From assembly GCA_002432795.1 (NCBI GenBank), contig DJGU01000075.1, positions 11,177 to 28,909 on the forward strand: DNA of 17,733 nt, written 5' to 3'. Positions 8,035 through 13,993 of the stretch are shown in pieces. Source of the stretch: Anaerolineaceae bacterium UBA5838 (GTDB lineage Bacteria; Chloroflexota; Anaerolineae; Anaerolineales; Anaerolineaceae). The notes beneath the pieces are model-generated. The model was not told the DNA's origin and ran no database searches. It saw only the letters and a list, made by a program, of their open reading frames with translations. Position 1 is the stretch's first letter. Each line of letters starts with the position of its first letter. Both the position numbers and the translations under genes were made by a program.

Positions 8035-8060
8035 GTAGGGACAGGCCCCCGTGCCTGTCC
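8035..8060 (+). repeat. REP-like hairpin, copy 2 (GTAG-GGACAGGC type)
   Basis: GTAG is followed by arms GGACAGGC and GCCTGTCC around a loop CCCCGT-like centre. The arms differ from the TAACC type but still pair perfectly. Together with copy 1 it makes an opposing pair 31 bp apart. Confidence 0.7.
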
Positions 8061-8210
8061 GCAGCATTGGTCCGGTGTATACGCTGGGTAAACAGAGGTG
8101 GATGGCCATACAAAATTGTAAACAATCACATCGGATATTCTGTAAACAATCAAACTTGTCTAAACATCTCGCACCGTTCCGAAATTGCAGCCGTACTTTG
8201 AAAGCCATTC

Positions 8211-8259
8211 AAAAGCCCCACCCCCTTTGTCCCCCTCCCAATGCTTCGCTGGAGGGGGT
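8211..8259 (+). repeat. Left 49-bp inverted end of a MITE-like element
   Basis: This 49-bp stretch begins AAAAGCCCCACCCCCTT and ends GCTTCGCTGGAGGGGGT. The reverse complement of 8590-8638 matches it at roughly 43 of 49 positions, with differences mainly in the hairpin loop. Each end also folds by itself, because CCCCCTCC pairs with GGAGGGGG. Confidence 0.7.
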
Positions 8260-8269
8260 AAAAGCTGCG

Positions 8270-8296
8270 AAAAAACCCGCTTGCTCTGGTTTTTTT
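8270..8296 (+). terminator. A/T-flanked hairpin inside the inverted-repeat element
   Basis: AAAAAACC (8270-8277) and GGTTTTTT (8288-8295) form a stem followed by a further T. It is terminator-like in shape, but no gene is read into it on either strand, so a role in termination is doubtful. Confidence 0.25.
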
Positions 8297-8589
8297 GCTG
8301 AGGTGGAAACTGGGGTGGCAACGAAAAAATGGTCACAGGCGACCGTTGCCGACTCAAACCTCATCCAGCCATTTTTCGTCGCAGGGAGGATGGACGAGGA
8401 TGTAGGTCTTGTAAAAAAGAACTCAGGAGAAACGCTGGAATCCCTGCCCTGTACCTGCATAGCATGGTATTGCTGGCACAGGCGTCCGTTTCATATGCCC
8501 AATTGCCCGGAACGACGCATGCCCTGGTTTGTCCACACGCCTCTTCGAGGCTGGGATCTTCGACGGGCACAGGCGGCTGTTCCCTACTC

Positions 8590-8638
8590 ACCCCCTCCAG
8601 CGAAGCGAAAGGAGGGGGACCAAGGGGGTGGGTCTTTT
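8590..8638 (-). repeat. Right 49-bp inverted end of a MITE-like element
   Basis: This is the inverted partner of 8211-8259. It ends 25 bp from the nnrD stop codon, so its GC-rich hairpin could also end nnrD transcripts. The 330 bp between the two ends contain no gene that can be recognised. Confidence 0.7.
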
Positions 8639-8663
8639 ACAGGGGTTATGGCAACACGGATTT

Positions 8664-9605
8664 CTATAACCTGCTCATCGCCCTGCCAATATGCCGAATG
8701 ATGTCCGGAGGCAGGGTGGCGGCGGGGTGACCGACCTCCGCCAGCGCCAGCTCAGCCGCGCGGGCGTGCAGCCAGACCGCCAGCGAGGCTGCGTCGAAAG
8801 GCGGAAGTCCCTGCGCGAGCAAGCCAACAATCAATCCTGCCAGCACATCCCCCGCGCCGCCGTGCGCCAACACGGAATTGGCAAAGGGCAAAACGCGGCA
8901 CTCTCCATCGGGCGAGGCGACCAGCGTGTTAGGTCCTTTCAGGATCAAGGTTTGCCGCCATTCCAATGCGTAGCTGATGGCAAGCTCCTGCCGGCTGGAG
9001 TGAATCTCACCCAACGAGAGCCCGGTCAGGCGGGAAAATTCCATCTCATGCGGGGTCAGAATGACCCGCTTTGGCAAGAGGGTATGCCAATCCACCAGCT
9101 TGCTAAGAATGTTGAGCGCGTCCGCATCGACCACAATCGGCAAATCGGGCGAATTTTCACGAAGGTGTCCCAGCAAACCGAGCAAGTAAGCTTGCGTGCC
9201 TTCGGTCTGGTTCAAACCCGGGCCCACCAGGACGGCGTCTTTGCCCTCTGTAGGGAAAAGGCCTGCCTTTTCCTCCGACAGGTCGCCTGCCTTTTCCTTC
9301 GGCAGAATGCCCGTCTTTTCCTCCGCTGTGATGGCGCCATCTTTCTCTGGCAGCAGGAGCCAAATCGCTTCAGAAATATGTGCGGAGAGCGGAGCGTGGA
9401 TGCTCTCGGGGATAGCCGCAAAAACCAATCCTGCGCCGCTGCGTAAGGCTGCCTGAATGGCAAGGCCAGCCGCCCCTGTGTATTTGCGCGAGCCAGCCAC
9501 CACCAGCGCCTTACCAAAGGTGCCTTTAAAGGAATCATCCGGCCGCAGTGGCATCAGCAAGCGGGCTAATTCTGGCGTAATTGGGATGGCAGGGTAGTTT
9601 TCCAT
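8664..9605 (-). CDS. nnrD: ADP-dependent (S)-NAD(P)H-hydrate dehydratase
   Basis: This 313-residue protein belongs to the YjeF C-terminal/NnrD ribokinase-like family. It repairs hydrated NADH and NADPH by ADP-dependent dehydration in the cytoplasm. Visible family motifs are FGKALVVAGS near the N terminus, GAAGLA, GPGLNQTEG, VVDADALN, LTPHEMEF, LKGPNT and the anionic hole motif HGGAGDVLAG with D253. Many bacteria carry it fused to the epimerase NnrE; here it stands alone and no epimerase is nearby. Residues 94-117 are an insertion of three 8-residue EEKAG-type repeats in a normally short loop. ATG at 9605 has no ribosome binding site but lies directly downstream of an extended -10, so the mRNA may be leaderless. 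No operon partner is seen: the MFS gene upstream on the same strand is about 370 bp away. Confidence 0.93.
   Translation of the reverse strand: MENYPAIPITPELARLLMPLRPDDSFKGTFGKALVVAGSRKYTGAAGLAIQAALRSGAGLVFAAIPESIHAPLSAHISEAIWLLLPEKDGAITAEEKTGILPKEKAGDLSEEKAGLFPTEGKDAVLVGPGLNQTEGTQAYLLGLLGHLRENSPDLPIVVDADALNILSKLVDWHTLLPKRVILTPHEMEFSRLTGLSLGEIHSSRQELAISYALEWRQTLILKGPNTLVASPDGECRVLPFANSVLAHGGAGDVLAGLIVGLLAQGLPPFDAASLAVWLHARAAELALAEVGHPAATLPPDIIRHIGRAMSRL
9255..9326 (-). repeat. Three in-frame 24-bp tandem repeats in nnrD
   Basis: Units are 9303-9326, 9279-9302 and 9255-9278, encoding AEEKTGIL, PKEKAGDL and SEEKAGLF. The core GGAAAAGRCRGGC recurs in each. The next eight residues, PTEGKDAV, are a weaker fourth unit that rejoins the conserved fold. 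The period is a multiple of three, so the frame is kept. Confidence 0.85.
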
Positions 9606-9613
9606 TGAGAATA

Positions 9614-9622
9614 ATTGTACCA
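9614..9622 (-). promoter_or_regulatory. Extended -10 of nnrD, compatible with a leaderless transcript
   Basis: On the minus strand TGGTACAAT (9622-9614) fits an extended -10. A start 7 nt downstream would fall at about 9607, two bases before the ATG at 9605. No Shine-Dalgarno sequence is present. Confidence 0.5.
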
Positions 9623-9761
9623 GTGGGCTGACGGTTGAAAAGGTTGCTTTCGCCTGACGAAGTGATCAGATGTAGGTTGGAATGGAAGGTTCTTTTCCTT
9701 CCACTCAGACAAAGTCGCGAATCGTTAGCCGGATCACGCATCAAATCCAGCGCCTTCTTTT

Positions 9762-9787
9762 GTAGGGTCAATCCCCTGTGATTGACC
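9762..9787 (+). repeat. REP-like hairpin, copy 3 (GTAG-GGTCAATC type)
   Basis: GTAG is followed by arms GGTCAATC and GATTGACC around loop CCCTGT. The preceding CCTTCTTTT is shared with copy 5 at 11329. It faces copy 4 (9831-9855) in the opposite orientation. The remainder of the 370-bp gap between nnrD and the MFS gene shows no other supported feature. Confidence 0.75.
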
Positions 9788-9830
9788 TTTGTTCTGATGT
9801 TATTAACAATTGTTTACTTAACAAAACCTG

Positions 9831-9855
9831 GGTAACCACGGGGGGTTACCCCTAC
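9831..9855 (-). repeat. REP-like hairpin, copy 4 (GTAG-GGGTAACC type)
   Basis: On the minus strand GTAG is followed by arms GGTAACC and GGTTACC around CCCCGT. It is nearly identical to copies 1 and 6 and opposes copy 3. Confidence 0.75.
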
Positions 9856-9979
9856 GGCTAACACATTCCTTGCCCGGACTTGCTGCCCTTTGGTTAGTGG
9901 GGTGCTGGTGCGATCAAAAATCCAGATTGAGCAAACCCTTGAAGCATTGCTACGAGGGCGGGTGAGACCCAATGAAGCC

Positions 9980-11197
9980 CTATGCTAATTCTTCCCGGGT
10001 TTTTCGATTGCCCTGGATGCTTGCCATGAACAAGGCCAGCATCAGCAGGCTCAGAACGGCAATGGCGAGCCAGGTCAGGTTGGCCTTGGGTGCCTTTTCA
10101 AGCAGCATTGCAATAAAGGGAATGCCGCTTGCGACCCCAAGACTGTTTATGAATTGAACTCCGCCAAAGCGCTTGCTGTATTCCTTCTTTCCAAAAAAGT
10201 AATTCGTCATCCAGGTTATCGAAACAGTGCCCATCGCGATTCCGATCCCGAAAGTGATCAACATCAGCACCAGGAAGGGTAACGATGTGATGAACATCAA
10301 AAAAATACAGGTGAGGGTCATCAGCAGACCAGCGATGAGAGTGGCGGTTTTTGTGCCCACCCGGTCATAGAGAACTCCAAGAATGAATTTTCCCAGCACC
10401 ATCGACGCAGCATAGGCAGATGCCACTATCGATATTTTTCCGACGGAAAAACCGAGGTCGTTCATATAGATGGGCAGGTTAAAGAGGGTGCCTGCTCCGG
10501 TGAAGCCTGAAAGAAATGCAGCCGCGAGAAATGCCAGAAACCAGACAGGCTGGCGAGCGCGCGGCTGATCGCTTGGCTTGGATTTACCAGCTCTCACAGG
10601 AGCGCTCTGGATTTCATCCCTAACCAGGTGGGTGACGATCAACGCTGATGGCAGTGCTACTGCCAGAAGGATTATTCCGAGCAGTATGTAACCCGTCCGC
10701 CAGCTCTGCGTGTTGATGAGGGTGTTGATCAGTGGGTTGAGCAGCATGGGTCCCACGCCGCTGCCAGCCAGGGCGATGCTCAGGGCAGAACCGGTGTTCC
10801 TGGTGAAATGACGGGTGATAATGGTGGATACGGGAATAATCGAGATCCCCCCAAATAAGAAGCCAATTAACCCCGCCAGCAGATAAAAATGCATCAGCGT
10901 TCTGGCAGCCTGGAGTCCGAAATAACATATGCCCGCCGCCGCGATTCCAATAAGCATCGGTTTTTGGATACCGGTTTTTGTGTAGAGAAAGCCCCAGAAT
11001 AAGGCCGCAAACATGGAAGAAAGGGAAGTGATGGTGCCTGTCAGGGCGAAGGTTGCCCGGCTGACGCCCAGGTCGGCGGCAACCACCGGGTAGAAAATGC
11101 TTGCCACATTCATGATGATCCCCATCGTGGTAGCCATGATCAAAACGCAGCCTATGAGGATGATCAGGTCTTTGGCTTTTTGCCCGAGTTTTGCCAT
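9980..11197 (-). CDS. Major facilitator superfamily transporter
   Basis: This 405-residue, strongly hydrophobic protein has about twelve membrane segments split by a basic central loop (around residues 190-215, RAGKSKPSDQPRARQ). The N half shows YPVVAADLGVSRATFALTG and AGSGVGPMLLNPL, the latter recalling the antiporter-type motif in helix 5. The overall pattern resembles the oxalate/formate antiporter-like and monocarboxylate-like branches of the MFS, but the substrate cannot be told from sequence. The ATG at 11197 lacks a Shine-Dalgarno site and lies just after a -10-like TAGAAT, so a leaderless mRNA is possible. It stands alone on the minus strand, divergent from the atp operon across a 680-bp repeat-rich gap. 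Confidence 0.88.
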   Translation of the reverse strand: MAKLGQKAKDLIILIGCVLIMATTMGIIMNVASIFYPVVAADLGVSRATFALTGTITSLSSMFAALFWGFLYTKTGIQKPMLIGIAAAGICYFGLQAARTLMHFYLLAGLIGFLFGGISIIPVSTIITRHFTRNTGSALSIALAGSGVGPMLLNPLINTLINTQSWRTGYILLGIILLAVALPSALIVTHLVRDEIQSAPVRAGKSKPSDQPRARQPVWFLAFLAAAFLSGFTGAGTLFNLPIYMNDLGFSVGKISIVASAYAASMVLGKFILGVLYDRVGTKTATLIAGLLMTLTCIFLMFITSLPFLVLMLITFGIGIAMGTVSITWMTNYFFGKKEYSKRFGGVQFINSLGVASGIPFIAMLLEKAPKANLTWLAIAVLSLLMLALFMASIQGNRKTREELA

Positions 11198-11204
11198 GCA
11201 TGCA

Positions 11205-11210
11205 ATTCTA
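11205..11210 (-). promoter_or_regulatory. -10-like TAGAAT at the MFS gene start
   Basis: On the minus strand TAGAAT (11210-11205) would place the transcript start at about 11198, one base before the ATG. No good -35 hexamer is visible at 16-18 bp upstream. The case rests on position and on the missing ribosome binding site. Confidence 0.35.
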
Positions 11211-11250
11211 TCCGAGAAGAGAGATTAAGGGGGATTATGGCGTCTTAGTC

Positions 11251-11279
11251 GTAGGCCGGATTGCGTCTTTCAATCCGGC
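11251..11279 (+). repeat. REP-like hairpin, copy 7 (GTAG-GCCGGATTG type)
   Basis: GTAG is followed by GCCGGATTG, loop CGTCTTT and CAATCCGGC, a perfect 9-bp stem. An almost identical copy lies inverted at 11481-11509; only one loop base differs. Confidence 0.8.
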
Positions 11280-11328
11280 TGTACTTTGAATTGTGGCGGA
11301 ATTGGGCATTACATTAAGCCCTTCTTTT

Positions 11329-11354
11329 GTAGGGTCAACCCCCTGTGGTTGACC
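11329..11354 (+). repeat. REP-like hairpin, copy 5 (GTAG-GGTCAACC type)
   Basis: GTAG is followed by arms GGTCAACC and GGTTGACC around CCCTGT, with six T residues directly after (11355-11360). Compared with copy 3 one stem base pair has changed on both arms (C-G for T-A), keeping the pairing. Confidence 0.75.
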
Positions 11355-11480
11355 TTTTTTCCATTATCTGAGCAACAAAAGCAGGGCCGGGTGGTGCCCA
11401 AGGGGTTAACCCCACGCCTAGCGAATTTGTGAGTCTATTTTGTTACCCCTTCGATATGGGAAGAACGGAAAGAAAAAAGA

Positions 11481-11509
11481 GCCGGATTGAAATACGCAAT
11501 CCGGCCTAC
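11481..11509 (-). repeat. REP-like hairpin, copy 8 (inverted partner of copy 7)
   Basis: On the minus strand GTAG, GCCGGATTG, loop CGTATTT, CAATCCGGC. With copy 7 it frames about 200 bp and forms a BIME-like pair. Confidence 0.8.
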
Positions 11510-11540
11510 ATTTTCTACTGATATTTAATCAACAAGATGG

Positions 11541-11565
11541 GGTAACCACGGGGGGGTACCCCTAC
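11541..11565 (-). repeat. REP-like hairpin, copy 6 (GTAG-GGGTACC, imperfect)
   Basis: It matches copy 4 except for one A replaced in the left arm, so the stem is weakened. GTAG is intact. It looks like a decaying member of the TAACC subfamily. Confidence 0.7.
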
Positions 11566-11572
11566 AGTAAAC

Positions 11573-11756
11573 GGTCAAGACCCTCGCGCGGTCGGGTCCC
11601 ACTCCGCTTTGCTCCGGGGATTATAAAGACTGGCGAGAACTGAAAGACTGCGTGATTATTACTTGCACTAATTTAGAAAGAACGATGGAGACCTTCGGTC
11701 AAGACCCTCGCGCGGTCCCACAGGGAGGCTTCGCACTGAGGACACCGGCGAGAACT
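11573..11756. repeat. Two direct copies of a 60-70 bp intergenic repeat
   Basis: GGTCAAGACCCTCGCGCGGT plus C occurs at 11573-11593 and again at 11697-11717, each followed after 40-50 bp by GGCGAGAACT (11632-11641 and 11747-11756). The middle parts differ and each can fold. The unit is distinct from the GTAG hairpins. Its function is unknown. Confidence 0.7.
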
Positions 11757-11787
11757 TAAGCCCTCCCGTACAGCAAAGGGTTAATTT

Positions 11788-11816
11788 TTGACTTTTACAA
11801 CCTTTTCCGGCATAAT
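11788..11816 (+). promoter_or_regulatory. Sigma70-like promoter of the atp operon
   Basis: TTGACT at 11788-11793, a 17-bp spacer, and CATAAT at 11811-11816. The predicted start near 11823 leaves a leader of about 55-60 nt before atpD. It is the only strong promoter seen for the whole operon. Confidence 0.75.
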
Positions 11817-11876
11817 TAAGGGGTGATTAAACCGGTCAGGGCTCTGACCTTTCTAGTGCCAAGTTAGAAATAGGAA

Positions 11877-13346
11877 ATGCCTGTGCAATCTGAGAATACT
11901 GAAAACAAAAATCCAGGGGTGATCATCCGCTTGGTTGGTGTGGTGGTTGACGTTGAATTTGAATCGGGCGATCTCCCCTCAATATACAACGCTTTGTTGG
12001 TCAAGCGCAAAGAAGGCGGCGATCTGATCCTTGAGATCCAAGAACATGTCGGCACCAATGTGGTGCGCGCCATCGCCATGGGCAGCACAGATGGGCTCCG
12101 GCGCGGCATGCCCGTCATTGACCTCGGCGAGCCGATCACGGTTCCCATTGGCAAAGAAACCTTGGGCAGGCTTTTCAACGTCCTTGGTGAGCCGATCGAT
12201 GGCCGGGGAGCTTTCGAGCCGAAAACTTTCGCTCCGATCCATCGCAAACCACCCGCGATTCGCGACCAGGTGCTCTCAAGCGAAAAGATTGTTACCGGCA
12301 TCAAAGCTATCGATCTCCTGACGCCCTACCCAAAAGGCGGCAAGGTAGGTCTGTTCGGCGGGGCAGGCGTTGGCAAGACCGTCCTGATGTTGGAATTGAT
12401 GAACAACACCATCACCAAGAGCTCCGGCATTGTGCTTTTTGCGGGTGTGGGCGAACGCAGCCGTGAAGGTAACGACATGTGGCTGGAAATGAACGCTTCC
12501 GGCTTGATCGATTCAGCCATCCTGGCATTTGGACAGATGAATGAACCGCCCGGAGCGCGCATGCGCATCCCTTTCACCGCCCTCACAATGGCGGAGTACT
12601 TCCGCGACGAAGAAAGCCGCCCAGTGCTGATCTTTATCGATAACATCTATCGCTTTATTCAGGCTGGCTCCGAGGTTTCAGCGCTGTTGGGACGCTTACC
12701 GAGTGAGATGGGCTATCAGAGCACGCTCGAATCCGAGATGGGCGTGCTTCAGGAACGCATCACCTCCACCAGCAGAGGCAGTATCACTTCTGTTCAGGCT
12801 GTCTACATCCCCGCTGACGATGTGACTGATCCGGCCGTGGCAGCCACCTTCTCGCATCTGGATGCCACCACGGTGCTCTCGCGCCGGCTTGTGTCGCTGG
12901 GGCTCTACCCGGCGATCGACCCGCTGCAATCCAACTCGAATTTGCTGACTCCTGAGAACGTAGGCAGTGAACATTACAACGTCGCTATGCAGGTCAGAGC
13001 GTCCCTGGCGCGCTATGAAGAGCTCCAGGACCTGATCGCCATCCTTGGTATGGAAGAGCTTTCCCTGGAGGACCAGCAGATTGTGATCCGAGCCCGCAGG
13101 GTGCAGCGTTTCCTGACGCAGCCTTTTATCGTGGCAGAAGCTTTTTCGGGCAAACCGGGAGTGTTTGTGCCGATTGAGGAGACTGTACGCGGCTTTAGAG
13201 AGATCCTGGATGGAAAATATGATGACGTGCCCGAGCAGGCTTTTTATATGACCGGCTCGATCGCAGACGTTTTGCGGCAAGCCGAAGCAATGGAAGAGGT
13301 CGAGGAATCGCTTAACTTGGAGGGTGCCGATGAGTCAGCAGTCTGA
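11877..13346 (+). CDS. atpD: N-type ATPase beta subunit (catalytic)
   Basis: This 489-residue protein is the catalytic beta subunit of a rotary F-type ATPase, located in the soluble head. Visible motifs are the Walker A loop GGAGVGKT (161-168), the catalytic glutamate E193 in GVGERSREG, and Walker B LIFID ending at D255. The DELSEED lever region reads EELSLED (393-399). The N-terminal beta barrel (about 15-85) and the C-terminal helical domain are complete. It is the first gene of the operon, the order typical of N-ATPases rather than of standard atpIBEFHAGDC operons. The ATG at 11877 has AGGA only one base upstream; GTG at 11883 sits 7 nt after the same AGGA and may be the true start, which would shorten the protein by two residues. 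It overlaps atpC by 17 bp. Confidence 0.96.
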   Translation: MPVQSENTENKNPGVIIRLVGVVVDVEFESGDLPSIYNALLVKRKEGGDLILEIQEHVGTNVVRAIAMGSTDGLRRGMPVIDLGEPITVPIGKETLGRLFNVLGEPIDGRGAFEPKTFAPIHRKPPAIRDQVLSSEKIVTGIKAIDLLTPYPKGGKVGLFGGAGVGKTVLMLELMNNTITKSSGIVLFAGVGERSREGNDMWLEMNASGLIDSAILAFGQMNEPPGARMRIPFTALTMAEYFRDEESRPVLIFIDNIYRFIQAGSEVSALLGRLPSEMGYQSTLESEMGVLQERITSTSRGSITSVQAVYIPADDVTDPAVAATFSHLDATTVLSRRLVSLGLYPAIDPLQSNSNLLTPENVGSEHYNVAMQVRASLARYEELQDLIAILGMEELSLEDQQIVIRARRVQRFLTQPFIVAEAFSGKPGVFVPIEETVRGFREILDGKYDDVPEQAFYMTGSIADVLRQAEAMEEVEESLNLEGADESAV

Positions 13347-13602
13347 TTCTGAGAGACTGCTCAGGGTGGAGGTGCTCAACCTGGGTTCGGGTGGATTGGA
13401 ATTAGAGCAGATAGAAGGGTTGCAGGTGCGGCTGAAAGATGGATCCTGGCTGGGGATCCGCCCCGGGCATGCACCGATGATTGCCGCTACTGGTGATGGC
13501 GAGCTTAAGTACAGGAAGGACAACCAGGATCAAAGCGTATCGGTTAAAGCAGGAATATTGACCTTGTCCGACAACCTGGTCAGCATATTAACAACACATT
13601 GA
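13330..13602 (+). CDS. atpC: N-type ATPase epsilon subunit, short form without C-terminal helices
   Basis: This 90-residue product is the epsilon subunit that sits on the central stalk between gamma and the c ring. It covers only the N-terminal beta-sandwich: RLLRVEVLN, GSWLGIRPGHAPMIAA and GELKY match the family core, and the chain ends at ILTTH. E. coli epsilon is about 139 residues and carries two C-terminal helices that inhibit ATP hydrolysis; these are absent here. The ATG at 13330 has TTGGAGGG at ideal spacing, whereas an in-frame GTG at 13324 overlaps that site. It overlaps the end of atpD by 17 bp, suggesting translational coupling, and atpQ follows after 7 bp. The truncation is real in this sequence: TGA is followed at once by the next gene's ribosome binding site. 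Confidence 0.93.
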   Translation: MSQQSDSERLLRVEVLNLGSGGLELEQIEGLQVRLKDGSWLGIRPGHAPMIAATGDGELKYRKDNQDQSVSVKAGILTLSDNLVSILTTH

Positions 13603-13609
13603 GGCTGCG

Positions 13610-13993
13610 ATGGCGGAAAATGAAAGCCCCGACGCAAGCCAGGATAGCCAGGTTCAGCCGTCGGTAGAGCAAAGAATTACCAGGCGCGGGCGCATGTTTT
13701 CCGCGCAGGATTTGCGAGCGACGACCATCGGCTGGGAAATTGCTATTCCGATTGTTGGCGGACCCTTGCTTGGCTTTTTCCTGGACCGTCAATATGGCTC
13801 CAGTCCGCGCTTGACCCTGATTTTGTTGGGCGTGGGCATATTAACAGCGATTGCGGCAGTGATCCGTTATGTGAAATATGAATTTTATGTCATGAATAAG
13901 GAAGAAAACGAAAAAAAGGCAGCTGAGCTTGAAAGAATGAAGGAATTGATCAAAGAGCAGGAACGAAGACGAAAGCAACGTTATGGAAAATGA
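13610..13993 (+). CDS. atpQ: N-type ATPase accessory membrane protein AtpQ (AtpI-like)
   Basis: This 127-residue protein has a hydrophilic N terminus, two membrane segments (about 41-58 and 67-87) and a basic, helical C-terminal extension (95-127) rich in Glu, Lys and Arg. The motif GGPLLGFFLDRQYGSSP matches the AtpI/ATPase_gene1 pattern with its G-x3-G-x2-LD core, a family proposed to help c-ring assembly or Mg2+/Ca2+ transport. Its position between atpC and atpR defines it as AtpQ in the N-ATPase scheme. GAGG at 13601-13604 precedes the ATG. The last 11 bp overlap atpR. The charged C-terminal tail is longer than the minimal two-helix form and has no assigned role. Confidence 0.88.
   Translation: MAENESPDASQDSQVQPSVEQRITRRGRMFSAQDLRATTIGWEIAIPIVGGPLLGFFLDRQYGSSPRLTLILLGVGILTAIAAVIRYVKYEFYVMNKEENEKKAAELERMKELIKEQERRRKQRYGK

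Larger units (their letters stand above)
7880..8152. repeat. Three copies of the 12-mer TGTAAACAATCA
   Basis: Exact copies lie at 7880-7891 (minus orientation), 8117-8128 (plus) and 8141-8152 (plus; 24 bp after the previous one). The core TTGTTTAC also appears at 9810-9817 in the next intergenic gap. They could be protein-binding sites or fragments of a larger dispersed repeat. Confidence 0.6.
7799..8663. other. Gene-free, repeat-rich intergenic region
   Basis: About 865 bp between the amylase promoter and the nnrD stop codon hold no convincing gene. Open frames here run through inverted repeats and show no family pattern. The region contains three copies of TGTAAACAATCA, two opposing GTAG hairpins (7980-8060), and an approximately 430-bp segment bounded by 49-bp inverted repeats (8211-8638). 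Confidence 0.7.

Noticed and set aside
8051..8701. A 216-codon plus-strand open frame in the gap before nnrD
   Set aside because: It runs through both 49-bp inverted repeats and the hairpins, its composition is not protein-like, and it would overlap the nnrD end.
9255..9326. Possible CRISPR-like array
   Set aside because: The 24-bp units are head-to-tail without spacers and lie in frame inside nnrD. The intergenic hairpins are also not regularly spaced.
8691..9446. A 251-codon plus-strand open frame opposite nnrD
   Set aside because: It is antisense to a gene with clear NnrD motifs, and its apparent sequence is Arg/Gln-rich shadow coding, including the mirror of the 24-bp repeats.
9880..9988. 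Possible gene remnant reading LVRSKIQIEQTLEALLRGRV before the MFS stop codon
   Set aside because: The plus-strand frame looks somewhat protein-like and ends at TAA 9986-9988, but it is short, has no recognised relative and overlaps the MFS 3' end; too weak to call a pseudogene.
11390..11418. A ninth GTAG-type hairpin
   Set aside because: The stretch resembles the TAACC subfamily (GGGGTTAACCCC) but lacks the GTAG foot and the arms do not pair in the same way; at most a heavily decayed copy.
11690..11756. T-box-like GTGGGACCGCG on the minus strand, upstream of the MFS gene
   Set aside because: The motif occurs inside a two-copy repeat 500 bp from the MFS start, with no specifier loop or terminator/antiterminator layout, and the MFS gene appears to have its own adjacent -10.
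12326..13280. Open frames on the minus strand opposite atpD
   Set aside because: They mirror a highly conserved beta subunit and have no start signal or recognisable product.
13603..13609. Missing atpH or a hidden epsilon C-terminal fragment in the operon
   Set aside because: Gaps between the atp genes are at most 7 bp and contain no room for another gene; the delta-like role is assigned to AtpF.
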